The translations under genes were made by a program, and so were the position numbers. This document shows, in pieces, positions 11,545-19,976 of a stretch of 36,335 bases of DNA; the first letter of the stretch is position 1, and every line of letters starts with the position of its first letter. The notes beneath the pieces were generated by a model. The model worked only from the letters and a program-made list of their open reading frames with translations. It ran no database searches and was not told where the DNA came from. The DNA lies in contig JAPPHW010000056.1 in NCBI GenBank assembly GCA_028820945.1, forward strand, positions 1-36,335, read 5' to 3'. The stretch comes from Defluviicoccus sp. (lineage in GTDB: Bacteria; Pseudomonadota; Alphaproteobacteria; MPNO01).

Positions 11545-12342
11545 ATGACCGACGGCGAGCGTCCTCCCGTTTCCTGCTACATCCGGACCCTCAACGAAGA
11601 GGCGCGGATCGGCGCGACGGTCCGTGCCGCATTGGCCGTGGCGCGCGAGGTGGTCGTGGTCGATTCCGGCTCATCCGACGGGACGGTCGCGGCCGCCGAA
11701 TCGGAAGGCGCTCTGGCGATCGGACAGGCCTGGCTTGGCGGCAGACACCAGAAGCGCGTCGGGGAGGAGGCCTGCCGACACGACTGGCTGCTGGACCTGG
11801 ACGCGGACGAGGTGGTGAGCGAGGAGCTGGCCCGTGAGATACGGGATCTCTTCGCGGAAGGCGAACCCGACGCGGACGTTTACCGGCTGGCACTGGCGTA
11901 TGTGGACCCCACCGGCCGCATCTGGCGAAAGGCGCGCGCGCCGAGGCGCGCGAAGCTCTACGACCGCCGCAAAGTTCGCATGCCCGCCCATGGCGCGTGG
12001 GACCAGATTCGGATCCCCGCGGGGCTGCGCGTGCGCAGGCTCGAAGGCCCGATATTGCATTACGCGTTCGACGACATCGCCCACCTATCCCGCAAACAGG
12101 GGAACGCCATGGTCCGGCGGGTCGGGTTTCTGGACGACGACCGACCCTTTTCCACCGCCCTCAAGGTCTATGCGGGCCTGCCCTATTTTTTCTTCCGCAA
12201 CTACGTGCTGCGCCGCCGGTGGAGGGAAGGCGCGTACGGTTTCATGCTCTCGCTGACGACGGCGTATAACCACTGGCTCCGCTACGCGATGCTTCACGAG
12301 AGGCGACTGACGACCCGGGCGTCCCGCAAGGACGACGGGTGA
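11545..12342 (+). CDS. Family 2 glycosyltransferase (WaaE/KdtX-like)
   Basis: A 265-residue GT-A fold enzyme. SCYIRTLNEEARIGATVRA opens the nucleotide-binding fold. VVVVDSGSSDGTVAAAES and WLLDLDADEVVS supply the sugar-nucleotide and metal-binding acidic residues. The C-terminal half, with LHYAFDDIAHLSRKQ and an aromatic membrane-binding segment (YFFFRNYVLRRRW), resembles enzymes that add a glucose to the LPS inner core. The sugar and acceptor are inferred, not shown. ATG at 11545 was chosen because the first beta strand follows at once. It lies 108 bases after rnr; nothing distinctive was seen in that gap. Confidence 0.88.
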   Translation: MTDGERPPVSCYIRTLNEEARIGATVRAALAVAREVVVVDSGSSDGTVAAAESEGALAIGQAWLGGRHQKRVGEEACRHDWLLDLDADEVVSEELAREIRDLFAEGEPDADVYRLALAYVDPTGRIWRKARAPRRAKLYDRRKVRMPAHGAWDQIRIPAGLRVRRLEGPILHYAFDDIAHLSRKQGNAMVRRVGFLDDDRPFSTALKVYAGLPYFFFRNYVLRRRWREGAYGFMLSLTTAYNHWLRYAMLHERRLTTRASRKDDG

Positions 12343-12354
12343 GCCCGCCCGGCC

Positions 12355-12382
12355 TTGACAGTGGGAAGCCGTCCCTTATCTT
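12355..12382 (+). promoter_or_regulatory. Sigma70-type promoter of rpmG
   Basis: A perfect TTGACA at 12355-12360 and TATCTT at 12377-12382 with a 16-base spacer, 37 bases before the rpmG ATG. It lies just after the glycosyltransferase stop, so rpmG can be transcribed on its own. Confidence 0.65.
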
Positions 12383-12418
12383 CCGCCGCGGATCGAACGG
12401 GTTGCGGAGACCGGCGCG

Positions 12419-12586
12419 ATGGCGAAACCGACCACGACACTGATCAAGCTCGTGAGCAGCGCGGACACCGGCTACTACTACGTCGCCAAGAAGAACACGC
12501 GGACGACCTCGGGCAAGCTCGAATTCCGGAAATACGACCCGGTCGCGCGCAAGCACGTCCTGTTCAAGGAATCGAAGATCAAGTAG
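12419..12586 (+). CDS. rpmG: 50S ribosomal protein L33
   Basis: A 55-residue protein with the full L33 pattern: [20 protein letters not shown], then [20 protein letters not shown] and a basic C-terminus ending SKIK. It has no cysteine, so it is the zinc-independent form. L33 is a small protein of the large subunit near the E site. Its last eight bases overlap the end of the convergent aspS gene. Confidence 0.97.
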   Translation: MAKPTTTLIKLVSSADTGYYYVAKKNTRTTSGKLEFRKYDPVARKHVLFKESKIK

Positions 12587-14372
12587 CGGCGGAGCCGCCG
12601 CCGGGCGGCGCGACGACGCGGATCGACAGTTCGCGCAGCCGGTCTTCCGTCACCGAGGCCGGGGATCCCATCATCAGGTCCTGGGCCTGCTGGTTCATCG
12701 GGAACAGCGTGATCTCGCGGATGTTGGGCTCGTCGGCGAGCAGCATCACGATACGGTCGATCCCGGGCGCCGACCCGCCGTGCGGCGGCGCGCCGAACCG
12801 GAGCCCGTTCAGCATCCCGCCGAAGCGCGCCTCCACTTCTTCCCTGCCGTAGCCCGCGATCTCGAAGGCCTTGTACATGATGTCGGGCCGGTGGTTCCTG
12901 ATCGCGCCGCTCGACAGCTCCACCCCGTTGCAAACGATGTCGTACTGGTAGGCAAGGATCGAGAGCGGGTCCCGCGTCTCCAGCGCTTCGAGGCCTCCCT
13001 GCGGCATCGAGAAGGGGTTGTGGGAGAATTCGATCGCGCCCGTCCGCTCGTCGCGCTCGTACATGGGGAAGTCGACGATCCAGCAGAACAGGAACCGGTC
13101 GCGCTCGATCAGGTCGAGCTCCTCTCCGATCCGCGCGCGGGCCTGACCGGCGAAGCGGGCCGCTTGATCCTCTTCGCCGCAGCTGAAGAAGACGGCGTCT
13201 CCATCCCCGGTACCCGTCGCCTCGCGGAGCGCCGCCATGCGCGGGGAATCGAGAAACCTGGCGATAGGCCCCTTCGCCTCGCCGTTCTCGAAGACGATGT
13301 AGCCGAGGCCGCCGGCGCCCTCGTCCCGCGCCCAGTCGTTGAGCCTGTCGAAGAAGCTGCGCGGCCGAGCCGCCGCGCCGGGAGCCGGGATGGCGCGCAC
13401 CACCGCGCCCGTTTCGATCTGCCGCGCGAAGATCTTGAAGTCCGTACCGCGCCAGATGCCCGTCGCCTCGGCGATCCGAAGAGGGTTGCGCAGGTCGGGT
13501 TTATCGCTGCCATAGGCGAGCATCGCCTCCGCATACGGGATTCGCGGAAAGGGCGCGGAGGATACCGGGCGGCCGCCGGAAAACTCCTCGAACACGCCGA
13601 ACAGCACCGGCTCCAGCGCGGCGAACACGTCCTCCTGGGTGACGAAGGACATCTCGAAATCGAGCTGGTAGAACTCGCCCGGCGAGCGGTCGGCGCGCGC
13701 GTCCTCGTCGCGAAAGCAGGGCGCGATCTGGAAATAGCGGTCGAAGCCCGCCGCCATGATGAGCTGCTTGAACTGCTGCGGCGCCTGCGGAAGGGCGTAG
13801 AAGCTCCCCGGGTGCAGCCGGCTCGGCACCAGGAAGTCCCGCGCGCCCTCGGGGCTCGCCGCGCTCAGGATCGGGGTCTGGAACTCGGTGAAGCCCCCAT
13901 CGATCATGCGTCTACGGATGCTCTGGACGACCGCCGATCTGAGCATGATGTTGCGGTGCATCTTGTCGCGCCGGAGGTCGAGAAACCGGTAGCGAAGACG
14001 GATTTCCTCGCCGTAATCGCGGTCGCTGTTGACCTCGAGCGGCAGCGGATCCGAGCGGGACTGCACCTCGAAACTCTCGATGACCAGCTCGACATCGCCG
14101 GTCGGCAGGTCGGGGTTGATCGTATCGGCGCTCCGCCGTACCACCCTGCCCGTCGCCGTGATAACCGCCTCCAGCCGGATCGCCTCGACCTCGGCGAAGA
14201 CCGGGCTGCTCGAATCGATCACGCACTGGGTCAGCCCGTAATGGTCCCGCAGATCGACGAACAGCAGGTTGCCATGATCCCGCTTGCGGTGGACCCAGCC
14301 GGACAGGCGGGCCGGTTCGCCCTCGTGCTCGCGCCTCAGCTCACCGCATGTGTGCGTGCGATAGGCGTGCAT
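12579..14372 (-). CDS. aspS: Aspartyl-tRNA synthetase, probably non-discriminating
   Basis: A 597-residue class IIb synthetase that charges tRNA with aspartate. An N-terminal OB-fold anticodon-binding domain (1-110) is followed by the catalytic core: motif 2 is [16 protein letters not shown] and motif 3 is [13 protein letters not shown] near the end. A GAD-type insertion lies between. The anticodon domain reads [10 protein letters not shown], with His33 where discriminating enzymes usually have leucine. A histidine here is linked to enzymes that also charge tRNA-Asn with aspartate, implying GatCAB repair. ATG at 14372 matches the standard N-terminus [12 protein letters not shown]; the open frame upstream to 14474 does not. 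The gene is divergent from rnd. Confidence 0.97.
   Translation of the reverse strand: MHAYRTHTCGELRREHEGEPARLSGWVHRKRDHGNLLFVDLRDHYGLTQCVIDSSSPVFAEVEAIRLEAVITATGRVVRRSADTINPDLPTGDVELVIESFEVQSRSDPLPLEVNSDRDYGEEIRLRYRFLDLRRDKMHRNIMLRSAVVQSIRRRMIDGGFTEFQTPILSAASPEGARDFLVPSRLHPGSFYALPQAPQQFKQLIMAAGFDRYFQIAPCFRDEDARADRSPGEFYQLDFEMSFVTQEDVFAALEPVLFGVFEEFSGGRPVSSAPFPRIPYAEAMLAYGSDKPDLRNPLRIAEATGIWRGTDFKIFARQIETGAVVRAIPAPGAAARPRSFFDRLNDWARDEGAGGLGYIVFENGEAKGPIARFLDSPRMAALREATGTGDGDAVFFSCGEEDQAARFAGQARARIGEELDLIERDRFLFCWIVDFPMYERDERTGAIEFSHNPFSMPQGGLEALETRDPLSILAYQYDIVCNGVELSSGAIRNHRPDIMYKAFEIAGYGREEVEARFGGMLNGLRFGAPPHGGSAPGIDRIVMLLADEPNIREITLFPMNQQAQDLMMGSPASVTEDRLRELSIRVVAPPGGGSAAT
12586..12601. terminator. 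GC hairpin at the rpmG / aspS convergence
   Basis: GCGGCG (12586-12591), loop GAGC, CGCCGC (12596-12601): a perfect 6-bp stem starting at the last base of the rpmG stop and lying within the aspS 3' coding end. There is no T run, so intrinsic termination is doubtful. Confidence 0.3.
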
Positions 14373-14436
14373 CGGTCTCACCTTCGGTTTTTTGCGACGA
14401 TGATACGGGGTCCCGGCGGCCCGGCGCGGGCTTCGA

Positions 14437-14474
14437 GGCGCGCGCAAAAGCGCACGCGCGCCGGGGTTTGTCAA
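14437..14474 (-). promoter_or_regulatory. aspS upstream region: TTGACA box and 8-bp hairpin
   Basis: On the minus strand TTGACA (14474-14469) is followed by a perfect inverted repeat, GGCGCGCG at 14437-14444 with CGCGCGCC at 14455-14462 and a 10-base loop. A clear -10 box at the right distance was not found. The repeat could be an operator or a leader hairpin. It lies 65-90 bases before the aspS ATG. Confidence 0.35.
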
Positions 14475-14500
14475 GCGAGGCCGGGCGTCGTGGGCTTCCC

Positions 14501-14529
14501 TTTTCCGCCCATGGCAAACCGTGTATAGA
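14501..14529 (+). promoter_or_regulatory. Possible rnd promoter with near-zero leader
   Basis: TATAGA at 14524-14529 is a good -10 box. The hexamer 17 bases upstream (TTTTCC, 14501-14506) is a weak -35. The first transcribed base would fall at about 14536, next to the rnd ATG at 14537, and no Shine-Dalgarno sequence is present. Confidence 0.4.
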
Positions 14530-14536
14530 CCCGGCC

Positions 14537-15697
14537 ATGCATCTCATCGCCGACACCGGGTCGCTTCGCGCCCTCTGCGATCGGCTGGCGGCTTCGCGCT
14601 ACATCACCGTCGACACCGAATTCATGCGGGACGCCACGTTCTGGCCACGCCTGTGCCTGGTGCAGGTTGCGTCGTCGGACGAGGCGGCGGCGATCGATGC
14701 GATGGCGCCGGACATCGATCTCGCCCCGCTTTTCGCGCTGATGCGCGATCCCGGGGTGCTCAAAGTGTTCCATGCCGCGCGCCAGGACATCGAGATTTTC
14801 TACCATCTCGACGGCCACGTCCCCTCCCCCGTCTTCGATACCCAGGTCGCGGCGATGGTCTGCGGGTTCGGAGACCAGGCGGGCTATGAGAAGCTGGTCG
14901 CGAAACTGGCGCGCGCGTCGATCGACAAGGCCCAGCGGTTTACCGATTGGGCGCGCCGTCCCCTGACCCGCAGGATGTACGACTACGCGATTTCCGACGT
15001 CACCCATCTGCGCGTCGTCTACGAGAAGATCGCTGCCCGGCTGGCGCGGGACGGGCGCGAGGGCTGGCTCGCCGAGGAGATGGGAACGCTCACCGATCCC
15101 GCGACCTACCGCCTGGATCCGGCGGACGCCTGGCTCCGGGTCAAGACCCGCCTCAGGAAGCCCCGTCAGCTCGCCATCCTGAGAGAGGTCGCGGGCTGGC
15201 GCGAAGCCGAGGCGCAGCGCCGCGACGTTCCGCGGAACCGCGTGCTGCGGGAAGAGGCGCTGAACGAGATCGCGGCCCAGGAACCCCGGACACGGGAAGA
15301 GCTGTGGAAGCTGCGCAGCCTCAGCCGCGGCCATATCGGAAAGGACTCCGCCGACGCCCTGCTGGCCATCGTCGAGGAGGTCCGCGGCGCGCCGCCTTCG
15401 ACCTATCCGAAGGAACGAAAGCCCGCGCCCGCCGCCAACCACGCCGGGCCGTCCGCCGACCTCCTGAAAGTCCTCCTCAAGCTGCGCTGCGAGGAAAACG
15501 AAGTCGCGCAAAAACTGGTCGCCAGCGCCGACGACATCGAGGCCATCGCCCGGGACGACGGGGCCGAGGTGCGTGCGCTCAGGGGCTGGCGCCGCGAGAT
15601 CTTCGGCGAGGACGCGCTTGCCCTCAAGCACGGCAGGATCGCGCTCGGCATCGAGAACGGCAGCATTCGGGTCATCGGAAATGGCTCGCGAGGCTGA
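14537..15697 (+). CDS. rnd: Ribonuclease D
   Basis: A 386-residue 3'-5' exoribonuclease that trims tRNA and other stable RNA ends. The DEDDy exonuclease domain fills the first half: VDTEFMR (Asp26, Glu28), [13 protein letters not shown], and [11 protein letters not shown] with the late Tyr and Asp. An HRDC domain follows (about 205-285, from [20 protein letters not shown]), then a second helical domain. Length is normal. ATG at 14537 was chosen because the first beta strand follows directly. The last 17 bases overlap the amidotransferase gene, so the two are probably translated together. Confidence 0.96.
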   Translation: MHLIADTGSLRALCDRLAASRYITVDTEFMRDATFWPRLCLVQVASSDEAAAIDAMAPDIDLAPLFALMRDPGVLKVFHAARQDIEIFYHLDGHVPSPVFDTQVAAMVCGFGDQAGYEKLVAKLARASIDKAQRFTDWARRPLTRRMYDYAISDVTHLRVVYEKIAARLARDGREGWLAEEMGTLTDPATYRLDPADAWLRVKTRLRKPRQLAILREVAGWREAEAQRRDVPRNRVLREEALNEIAAQEPRTREELWKLRSLSRGHIGKDSADALLAIVEEVRGAPPSTYPKERKPAPAANHAGPSADLLKVLLKLRCEENEVAQKLVASADDIEAIARDDGAEVRALRGWRREIFGEDALALKHGRIALGIENGSIRVIGNGSRG

Positions 15698-16412
15698 CCG
15701 ACGGCGGTTGCGAACGGCGACGGTCGTGTCGCATGTCGGATTCGAGGATTTGGGCATCCTCGCACCCTTGCTGGCGGAACGCGACATCTCGATCGGCCAT
15801 ATCGATGCGCCCCGCGATACGCTGGAGAAATTCGACGCGACATCGCCCGACCTCCTGATCGTGCTCGGCGGCCCGATCGGCGTGTACGAGACCGATGCCT
15901 ACCCGTTCCTGTCGCGGGAGATCGCGATGGTCGGCGAACGCCTCGCCCACGGCCTCCCGACGCTCGGTATCTGCCTCGGTGCCCAGCTGATGGCGGCGGC
16001 GCTCGGCGCGCGGGTCTACCCGTCCGGCATCAAGGAAATCGGCTGGAAGCCGGTCGCGCTGAGCGACCCGGGCAGGGACTCCTGCCTCGCACCGTTGGCG
16101 CAAACTGATCTCCCGGTACTGCACTGGCACGGCGATACGTTCGACCTGCCGGACGGCGCGGTGCACCTCGCATCGACGGACCTTTGCGAGAATCAGGCGT
16201 TCCTGTTCGGTGCCAACGCGCTCGGCCTCCAGTTCCACCTGGAGACCTCCGCCGAGGCGCTGGAGTCGTGGTTCGTCGGCCACGCGGTGGAGATCGCGGC
16301 GGCCGGCCTGTCGCCGGAAATTCTGCGGGAAGAGAGTCGGCGGCTCGCCGGCGCCTGCAACGCCGCGGGCAAATCCTGCTTCGCAGCCTGGCTCGACGGC
16401 CTCAGCCTCTGA
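15681..16412 (+). CDS. Class I glutamine amidotransferase (GMP synthase-like)
   Basis: A 243-residue stand-alone class I amidotransferase domain. The nucleophile elbow GICLGAQL holds Cys98, and LGLQFHLETS supplies His186 and Glu188, completing the triad. VLGGPIGVYE lies at the oxyanion strand. Such proteins hydrolyse glutamine to ammonia for a partner, or act on gamma-glutamyl compounds; no synthetase partner is adjacent, so the true substrate is unknown. ATG at 15681 lies inside the end of rnd. The gene converges with hdaA and overlaps its end by 11 bases. In related genomes this position is often taken by polyphosphate genes. Confidence 0.9.
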   Translation: MAREADRRRLRTATVVSHVGFEDLGILAPLLAERDISIGHIDAPRDTLEKFDATSPDLLIVLGGPIGVYETDAYPFLSREIAMVGERLAHGLPTLGICLGAQLMAAALGARVYPSGIKEIGWKPVALSDPGRDSCLAPLAQTDLPVLHWHGDTFDLPDGAVHLASTDLCENQAFLFGANALGLQFHLETSAEALESWFVGHAVEIAAAGLSPEILREESRRLAGACNAAGKSCFAAWLDGLSL

Positions 16413-17064
16413 GCACCCGGCGCAGAAGCGGAAGCGTCACCGGCCGGCGTTCCGCGAGCGCCAGCCGATCCGCCTCTTCGACGGTCCGCCGAGCCGCATC
16501 CAGGCTGCGTTCCATGTGACGCAGCAAATACGCAACCGCCTCGTCTGGAACATCGATCTGGCGGTCGCGGAAGAGCTTGCGCAGAACCGCGGCGATCAGG
16601 CCGTCGTCAGGACGGCCGATTTCCACGGTGGGCGCCGCCCGCAACCGCGACACGAGATCGGGAAGCCGGCCGCGCCAATAGCCGGGCGCCACGCGGGCCG
16701 TAACCAGGACATGCCCCCCCGCCTCGGCCGCTCGGTTGAGGGCGTGAAGCAATGTCGCGTCCCTGGCCGTCCGGTCGATATCCTCCACCGCAAGCGGCGT
16801 TCCGGAAACCGATTCGAGGTCGACGCGCTCGACGTCGACGATTTCGGCGCCCGAAAGGCGGCACCAGATATGGGCCAGATGCGTCTTGCCGCTTCCTTCC
16901 GGACCCGCCAGCACGGCGAGCGTTGCGGGCCAGCGGGGCCATGCCTCGATCCAGGCCAACGCCTCCCGGTTGCAATCCGCGGCCAGGAAGTCTTCTCGCC
17001 CGTACGCGGGTTTGCCGTCGAGCGGGAGCGGGAGTTGCGCGCTCCGGAGGCGGTCACTCGCCAT
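16402..17064 (-). CDS. hdaA: HdaA, DnaA-related regulator of replication initiation
   Basis: A 220-residue AAA+ protein related to the DnaA ATPase core. Bound to the replicative sliding clamp, it promotes ATP hydrolysis by DnaA and stops re-initiation. The clamp-binding peptide QLPLPLD is at residues 10-16, very near the N-terminus as in Hda. Walker A is GPEGSGKT at 54-61; the Walker B-like strand is LAVEDIDR; the lid helices (LRHMERSLDAARRTVEEAD) follow. There is no C-terminal DNA-binding domain, which separates it from DnaA. ATG at 17064 lies 11 bases inside the end of the AI-2E gene, so it is the last gene of a four-gene overlapped operon. Confidence 0.93.
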   Translation of the reverse strand: MASDRLRSAQLPLPLDGKPAYGREDFLAADCNREALAWIEAWPRWPATLAVLAGPEGSGKTHLAHIWCRLSGAEIVDVERVDLESVSGTPLAVEDIDRTARDATLLHALNRAAEAGGHVLVTARVAPGYWRGRLPDLVSRLRAAPTVEIGRPDDGLIAAVLRKLFRDRQIDVPDEAVAYLLRHMERSLDAARRTVEEADRLALAERRPVTLPLLRRVLRG

Positions 17065-18130
17065 CGCGCTCGCCGCCCGCGCCCCGGTACAGCCGGCTGT
17101 CGGTATAGCGCGACAGGAGGAAGCGGACGAGGACGCCGATCGTCGCCGCGGCGGGCACCGCCAGCAGAATGCCGAGAAAACCGAACAGCGTCCCGCCCGC
17201 TAGCAGCGCGAAAATCATCCATACCGGGTGCAGGCCGACGCGGTCGCCCACCAGCTTGGGCGTGACGAAATTGCCCTCGACGATCTGCCCGACCAGGAAG
17301 ATGGCCGCGACGATGGCGATCGGTTGCCAGGTCTCGAACTGGGCGAACGCCATCCCGACCGAAGCGCAGAGCCCGACCAGCATTCCGAAATAGGGAACGA
17401 AGGAGATAAGCCCCGTGCCCAGCCCCACGATCACGGCGAAGTCGAGCCCGACGACGGAAAGCGCTACCGCATAGAACGTGCCCAACCCGAGGCAGACGAT
17501 ACCCTGTCCCCGGACGAAGCCCGCCAGCGTGTCGTCGACCAGCTTTACCTGCTCGCGGACGGTGTCGGCATGATCGCGCGGCAGCCACCCGTCGATCCTG
17601 GCGACGATCCTGTCCCAATCGCGAAGAAGGTAGAACGCCACGATCGGCGTGATGACGACCAGCGACAGCAAATTCAACAGCGCGAGTCCGCCGCTCCAGA
17701 GGCGGAGAACCGCATCTCCGAGCCAGCTCACGGTCGCGGACGCGAGCCCGCCCGCCGCCTCGCGGAGCCGCGCGATCGCCTCGTCCGACAGGTTCGCCTG
17801 AACGATGGAGAGCAGGTCCTCCGTGACGACCCGGAACATCTCGGCATAGGCGGGGATACGACCCGCGAAGCCGAACAGTTGCGACTGGAGCAGCGGCACC
17901 AGAAGCGCGAAGAAGAGCCCTACGCCGACGAGAAAGGCGATGGTGAGCAGCGCCGCGGCGAGGGTCCGGGAAAGGCGCCGCCGCTCCAGCCAGTCCGCCA
18001 CGGGATCGAGGAAATAGGCCACCGCGATACCGAGAACGAAGGGAAGCAGGATGCCGCGAAGCAGATAGACCGCGACGACGAATACGCCGAACGCGACCAG
18101 CCAAAACAGGGTTTGCCGATTTGTCGTCAT
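17054..18130 (-). CDS. AI-2E family transporter (PerM-like permease)
   Basis: A 358-residue inner membrane protein with about eight hydrophobic segments in the AI-2E/PerM arrangement: a pair near the N-terminus (9-45), one near 60-85, a long extracytoplasmic stretch, then the C-terminal cluster with the signature SFVPYFGMLVG and VEGNFVTPKLVGDRVGLHPV. The family is named after a proposed autoinducer-2 exporter, but members in this alphaproteobacterial operon have no proven substrate. The start ATG at 18130 overlaps the preceding stop by four bases. Confidence 0.9.
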   Translation of the reverse strand: MTTNRQTLFWLVAFGVFVVAVYLLRGILLPFVLGIAVAYFLDPVADWLERRRLSRTLAAALLTIAFLVGVGLFFALLVPLLQSQLFGFAGRIPAYAEMFRVVTEDLLSIVQANLSDEAIARLREAAGGLASATVSWLGDAVLRLWSGGLALLNLLSLVVITPIVAFYLLRDWDRIVARIDGWLPRDHADTVREQVKLVDDTLAGFVRGQGIVCLGLGTFYAVALSVVGLDFAVIVGLGTGLISFVPYFGMLVGLCASVGMAFAQFETWQPIAIVAAIFLVGQIVEGNFVTPKLVGDRVGLHPVWMIFALLAGGTLFGFLGILLAVPAAATIGVLVRFLLSRYTDSRLYRGAGGERDGE

Positions 18131-18672
18131 TGGCGGAACTCGGCGTTTGCCATTTGACGGGCCCAAACCACCAGATACCAGCCGCCCGAACCGACGGTCG
18201 TGAGCACCACCGCGTAACTGGCGACATCGACGATGTCCCCTATCGCGACGGACAGACCCGACTGCGCGAGAACCGCGCCCGCCAGAAAGATCTGCACCCC
18301 GGTGTTCAGCTTGCTCAGCAGTACCGGCTTGACCTCCCAATGCTTGCGCAGGACCAGCAGCAGAAGCAGCCCGCCCACGATCAGCACGTCGCGGAAGACC
18401 ACCAGGATCACGACAAAATCGTCGATCTGCCCCCTGAGGCCAAGCGTCACGTAGACGCTGACGATCAACGCCTTGTCGGCCAGCGGATCGAGATAGACCC
18501 CGAGCGTGGAGGTCTGGTCCAGCACCTTGGCGATATAGCCGTCGATCGCGTCCGAAGCGCCCGCCAGCAGGAAAAGCGCGAAAGCCCAGCCATAGGACGC
18601 GTTCATGATCAGGTAGACGATCAGCGGCACGGAAAGCAGCCTGGCAAGGCTGATCGAATTCGGGATATTCAC
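18127..18672 (-). CDS. CDP-alcohol phosphatidyltransferase family protein
   Basis: A 181-residue membrane enzyme that transfers a phosphatidyl group from CDP-diacylglycerol to an alcohol. The catalytic motif is complete apart from Lys for Arg at one place: Asp41, Asp44, Gly45, Ala48, Lys49, Gly58, Asp62, Asp66 in SDAIDGYIAK to LGVYLDPLADK. The N-terminus MNIPNSISLARLLSVPLIVY is typical of PgsA and bacterial cardiolipin synthase-like members. The alcohol (glycerol-3-phosphate or phosphatidylglycerol) cannot be decided from sequence alone. It overlaps both operon neighbours by four bases. Confidence 0.9.
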   Translation of the reverse strand: MNIPNSISLARLLSVPLIVYLIMNASYGWAFALFLLAGASDAIDGYIAKVLDQTSTLGVYLDPLADKALIVSVYVTLGLRGQIDDFVVILVVFRDVLIVGGLLLLLVLRKHWEVKPVLLSKLNTGVQIFLAGAVLAQSGLSVAIGDIVDVASYAVVLTTVGSGGWYLVVWARQMANAEFRQ

Positions 18673-19820
18673 GATCCCGACCCCGGCGTCCCTTGCCGCG
18701 ATCCGCGCTCGTTGGCGTCGCGCGTGAGAATCCAGCCGACATCGCCGGGACGCAGATTAAGATCGCTCCGCCGCAACGCGGCCCGGAACCCGTCGGCATC
18801 CCCGAAATAGCGCACACGCACGCGAACGGCATCGCGGGACGCGGAAAGGACGAGAATCTCATGCGTGGACGGCGTGTCCGAAAGCGCGCGCGAAATCGCG
18901 ACCCATTCTTCGAGACCCGAAACCGGAACCGTGACCTCGATCCGTCCCCCGCGGTCGAAGAACAGCAGATTGCTCAATTTCCAGGCCTCCTGAACGCTCC
19001 GGGCAATGCGCGACGCCACGGACCGGAACCGGCCGTCGACCGTCTCGGCGGGATCGACGGGAAAGGTCTCGTCGACGGGTCCTCCGTCGAGTTCGGTGCC
19101 GTGGGTGACGGTCGAAACGTTTATCGCGAGCGGCGAGTCGCCCTCGCGCCCCGGGGTCGCCACCATGACGGCAACCGAACCGGCGCCGTAGCGCTTCGCG
19201 ATCGCATCGAGACGCGCGGGTTCGCCCAAAACCGCCTGTCGGGCGCTGATGTCGCGGAGATCCTTCAGGTCCCCGGACGGGACCACGAACGGCACCAGCC
19301 CGCCGTCACCGGAAAAGCCCGCCCACGCCTGGAGCCATGGGTTGGGCCGATCCCACAACAGGTACGTGCCGGCCATCCGCAGCACCGGAAGCACCAGGCG
19401 CGGCTTCGCCCGCGCGACCGCGAACTTCACACCGCGCAGATGCAGGAATCGGCGGACGGCGGCGCGGTCGAACTGAAACGTCAGCCGCGCCAGGTAGCGC
19501 ACACGCGAGGTCTTTTCGCCGTTCACCTCGAAGCTCTGCACCAGGGGCGCTATGTCGTCCGCTTCCAGTTGCGGCAGGGTCCCGGACGCGCTCATCGGCA
19601 CGATTCGCTCGATCAACCGGCCGAAGGCGACGGCGTGCCCGTCCGCCAGCGCGATATCGCGCGCCTGGGTGGCATTCTCGGCCGAGGCGTCGACCGCCAC
19701 GTCCCGAACCAGAAATACCGATGCGTCGCGGGCGGCCGCGGGGCAGGCCGCGGCGAGCGCGACAGCGACGATCGTCGCCGGCATGCCCGGCCCGATCCTG
19801 CGTTGCTTTGGGCCTGCCAT
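18669..19820 (-). CDS. DUF2066 family exported protein
   Basis: About 383 residues, matching the DUF2066 family in its first half (FLVRDVAVDASAENATQARD, then IALADGHAVAFGRLIERIV). A hydrophobic stretch ending ACPAAA at about residue 30 looks like a cleavable signal peptide, so the protein is probably periplasmic or lipid-associated. The family has no established function. The start is uncertain: ATG at 19820 (MAGPKQRR) gives a normal signal peptide, while ATG at 19850 would add ten residues. Neither has a clear Shine-Dalgarno sequence. It heads the four-gene operon and is divergent from purM. Confidence 0.85.
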   Translation of the reverse strand: MAGPKQRRIGPGMPATIVAVALAAACPAAARDASVFLVRDVAVDASAENATQARDIALADGHAVAFGRLIERIVPMSASGTLPQLEADDIAPLVQSFEVNGEKTSRVRYLARLTFQFDRAAVRRFLHLRGVKFAVARAKPRLVLPVLRMAGTYLLWDRPNPWLQAWAGFSGDGGLVPFVVPSGDLKDLRDISARQAVLGEPARLDAIAKRYGAGSVAVMVATPGREGDSPLAINVSTVTHGTELDGGPVDETFPVDPAETVDGRFRSVASRIARSVQEAWKLSNLLFFDRGGRIEVTVPVSGLEEWVAISRALSDTPSTHEILVLSASRDAVRVRVRYFGDADGFRAALRRSDLNLRPGDVGWILTRDANERGSRQGTPGSGS

Positions 19821-19919
19821 TGAAACCGGCCGCCGTTCATCTATCCTCATGTTGCGGTGAGCTCGGCCCAGGTCGGCTTGTCGGCCGCAGTCTAGCATTC
19901 CAGCTCTTGCGGGGCAGTC

Positions 19920-19976
19920 ATCAACCGTTCTCCCTATAGCGATGCAGGCGTCGATATACACGCCGCGGCCCGCCTC
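19920..19976 (+). other. Probable N-terminal codons of purM lacking a normal start
   Basis: In the purM frame these 19 codons read [19 protein letters not shown]. The part YSDAGVDI is the conserved first block of PurM (YKDAGVDI in E. coli). The frame is open back to a TAG at 19893, yet contains no ATG, GTG or TTG before GTG 19977. ATC at 19920 stands where the ATG is expected and is preceded by GGGG at five bases. Confidence 0.6.

Noticed and set aside
12342..14540. Search for tRNA genes or mobile element ends in the gaps
   Set aside because: No cloverleaf, CCA end, terminal inverted repeat or target duplication was found here or in the other gaps.
18532..18550. Lys instead of Arg in the CDP-alcohol phosphatidyltransferase motif as a sign of inactivity
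   Set aside because: The change is conservative, all four aspartates are present, and I recall Lys at this place in relatives from the same operon.
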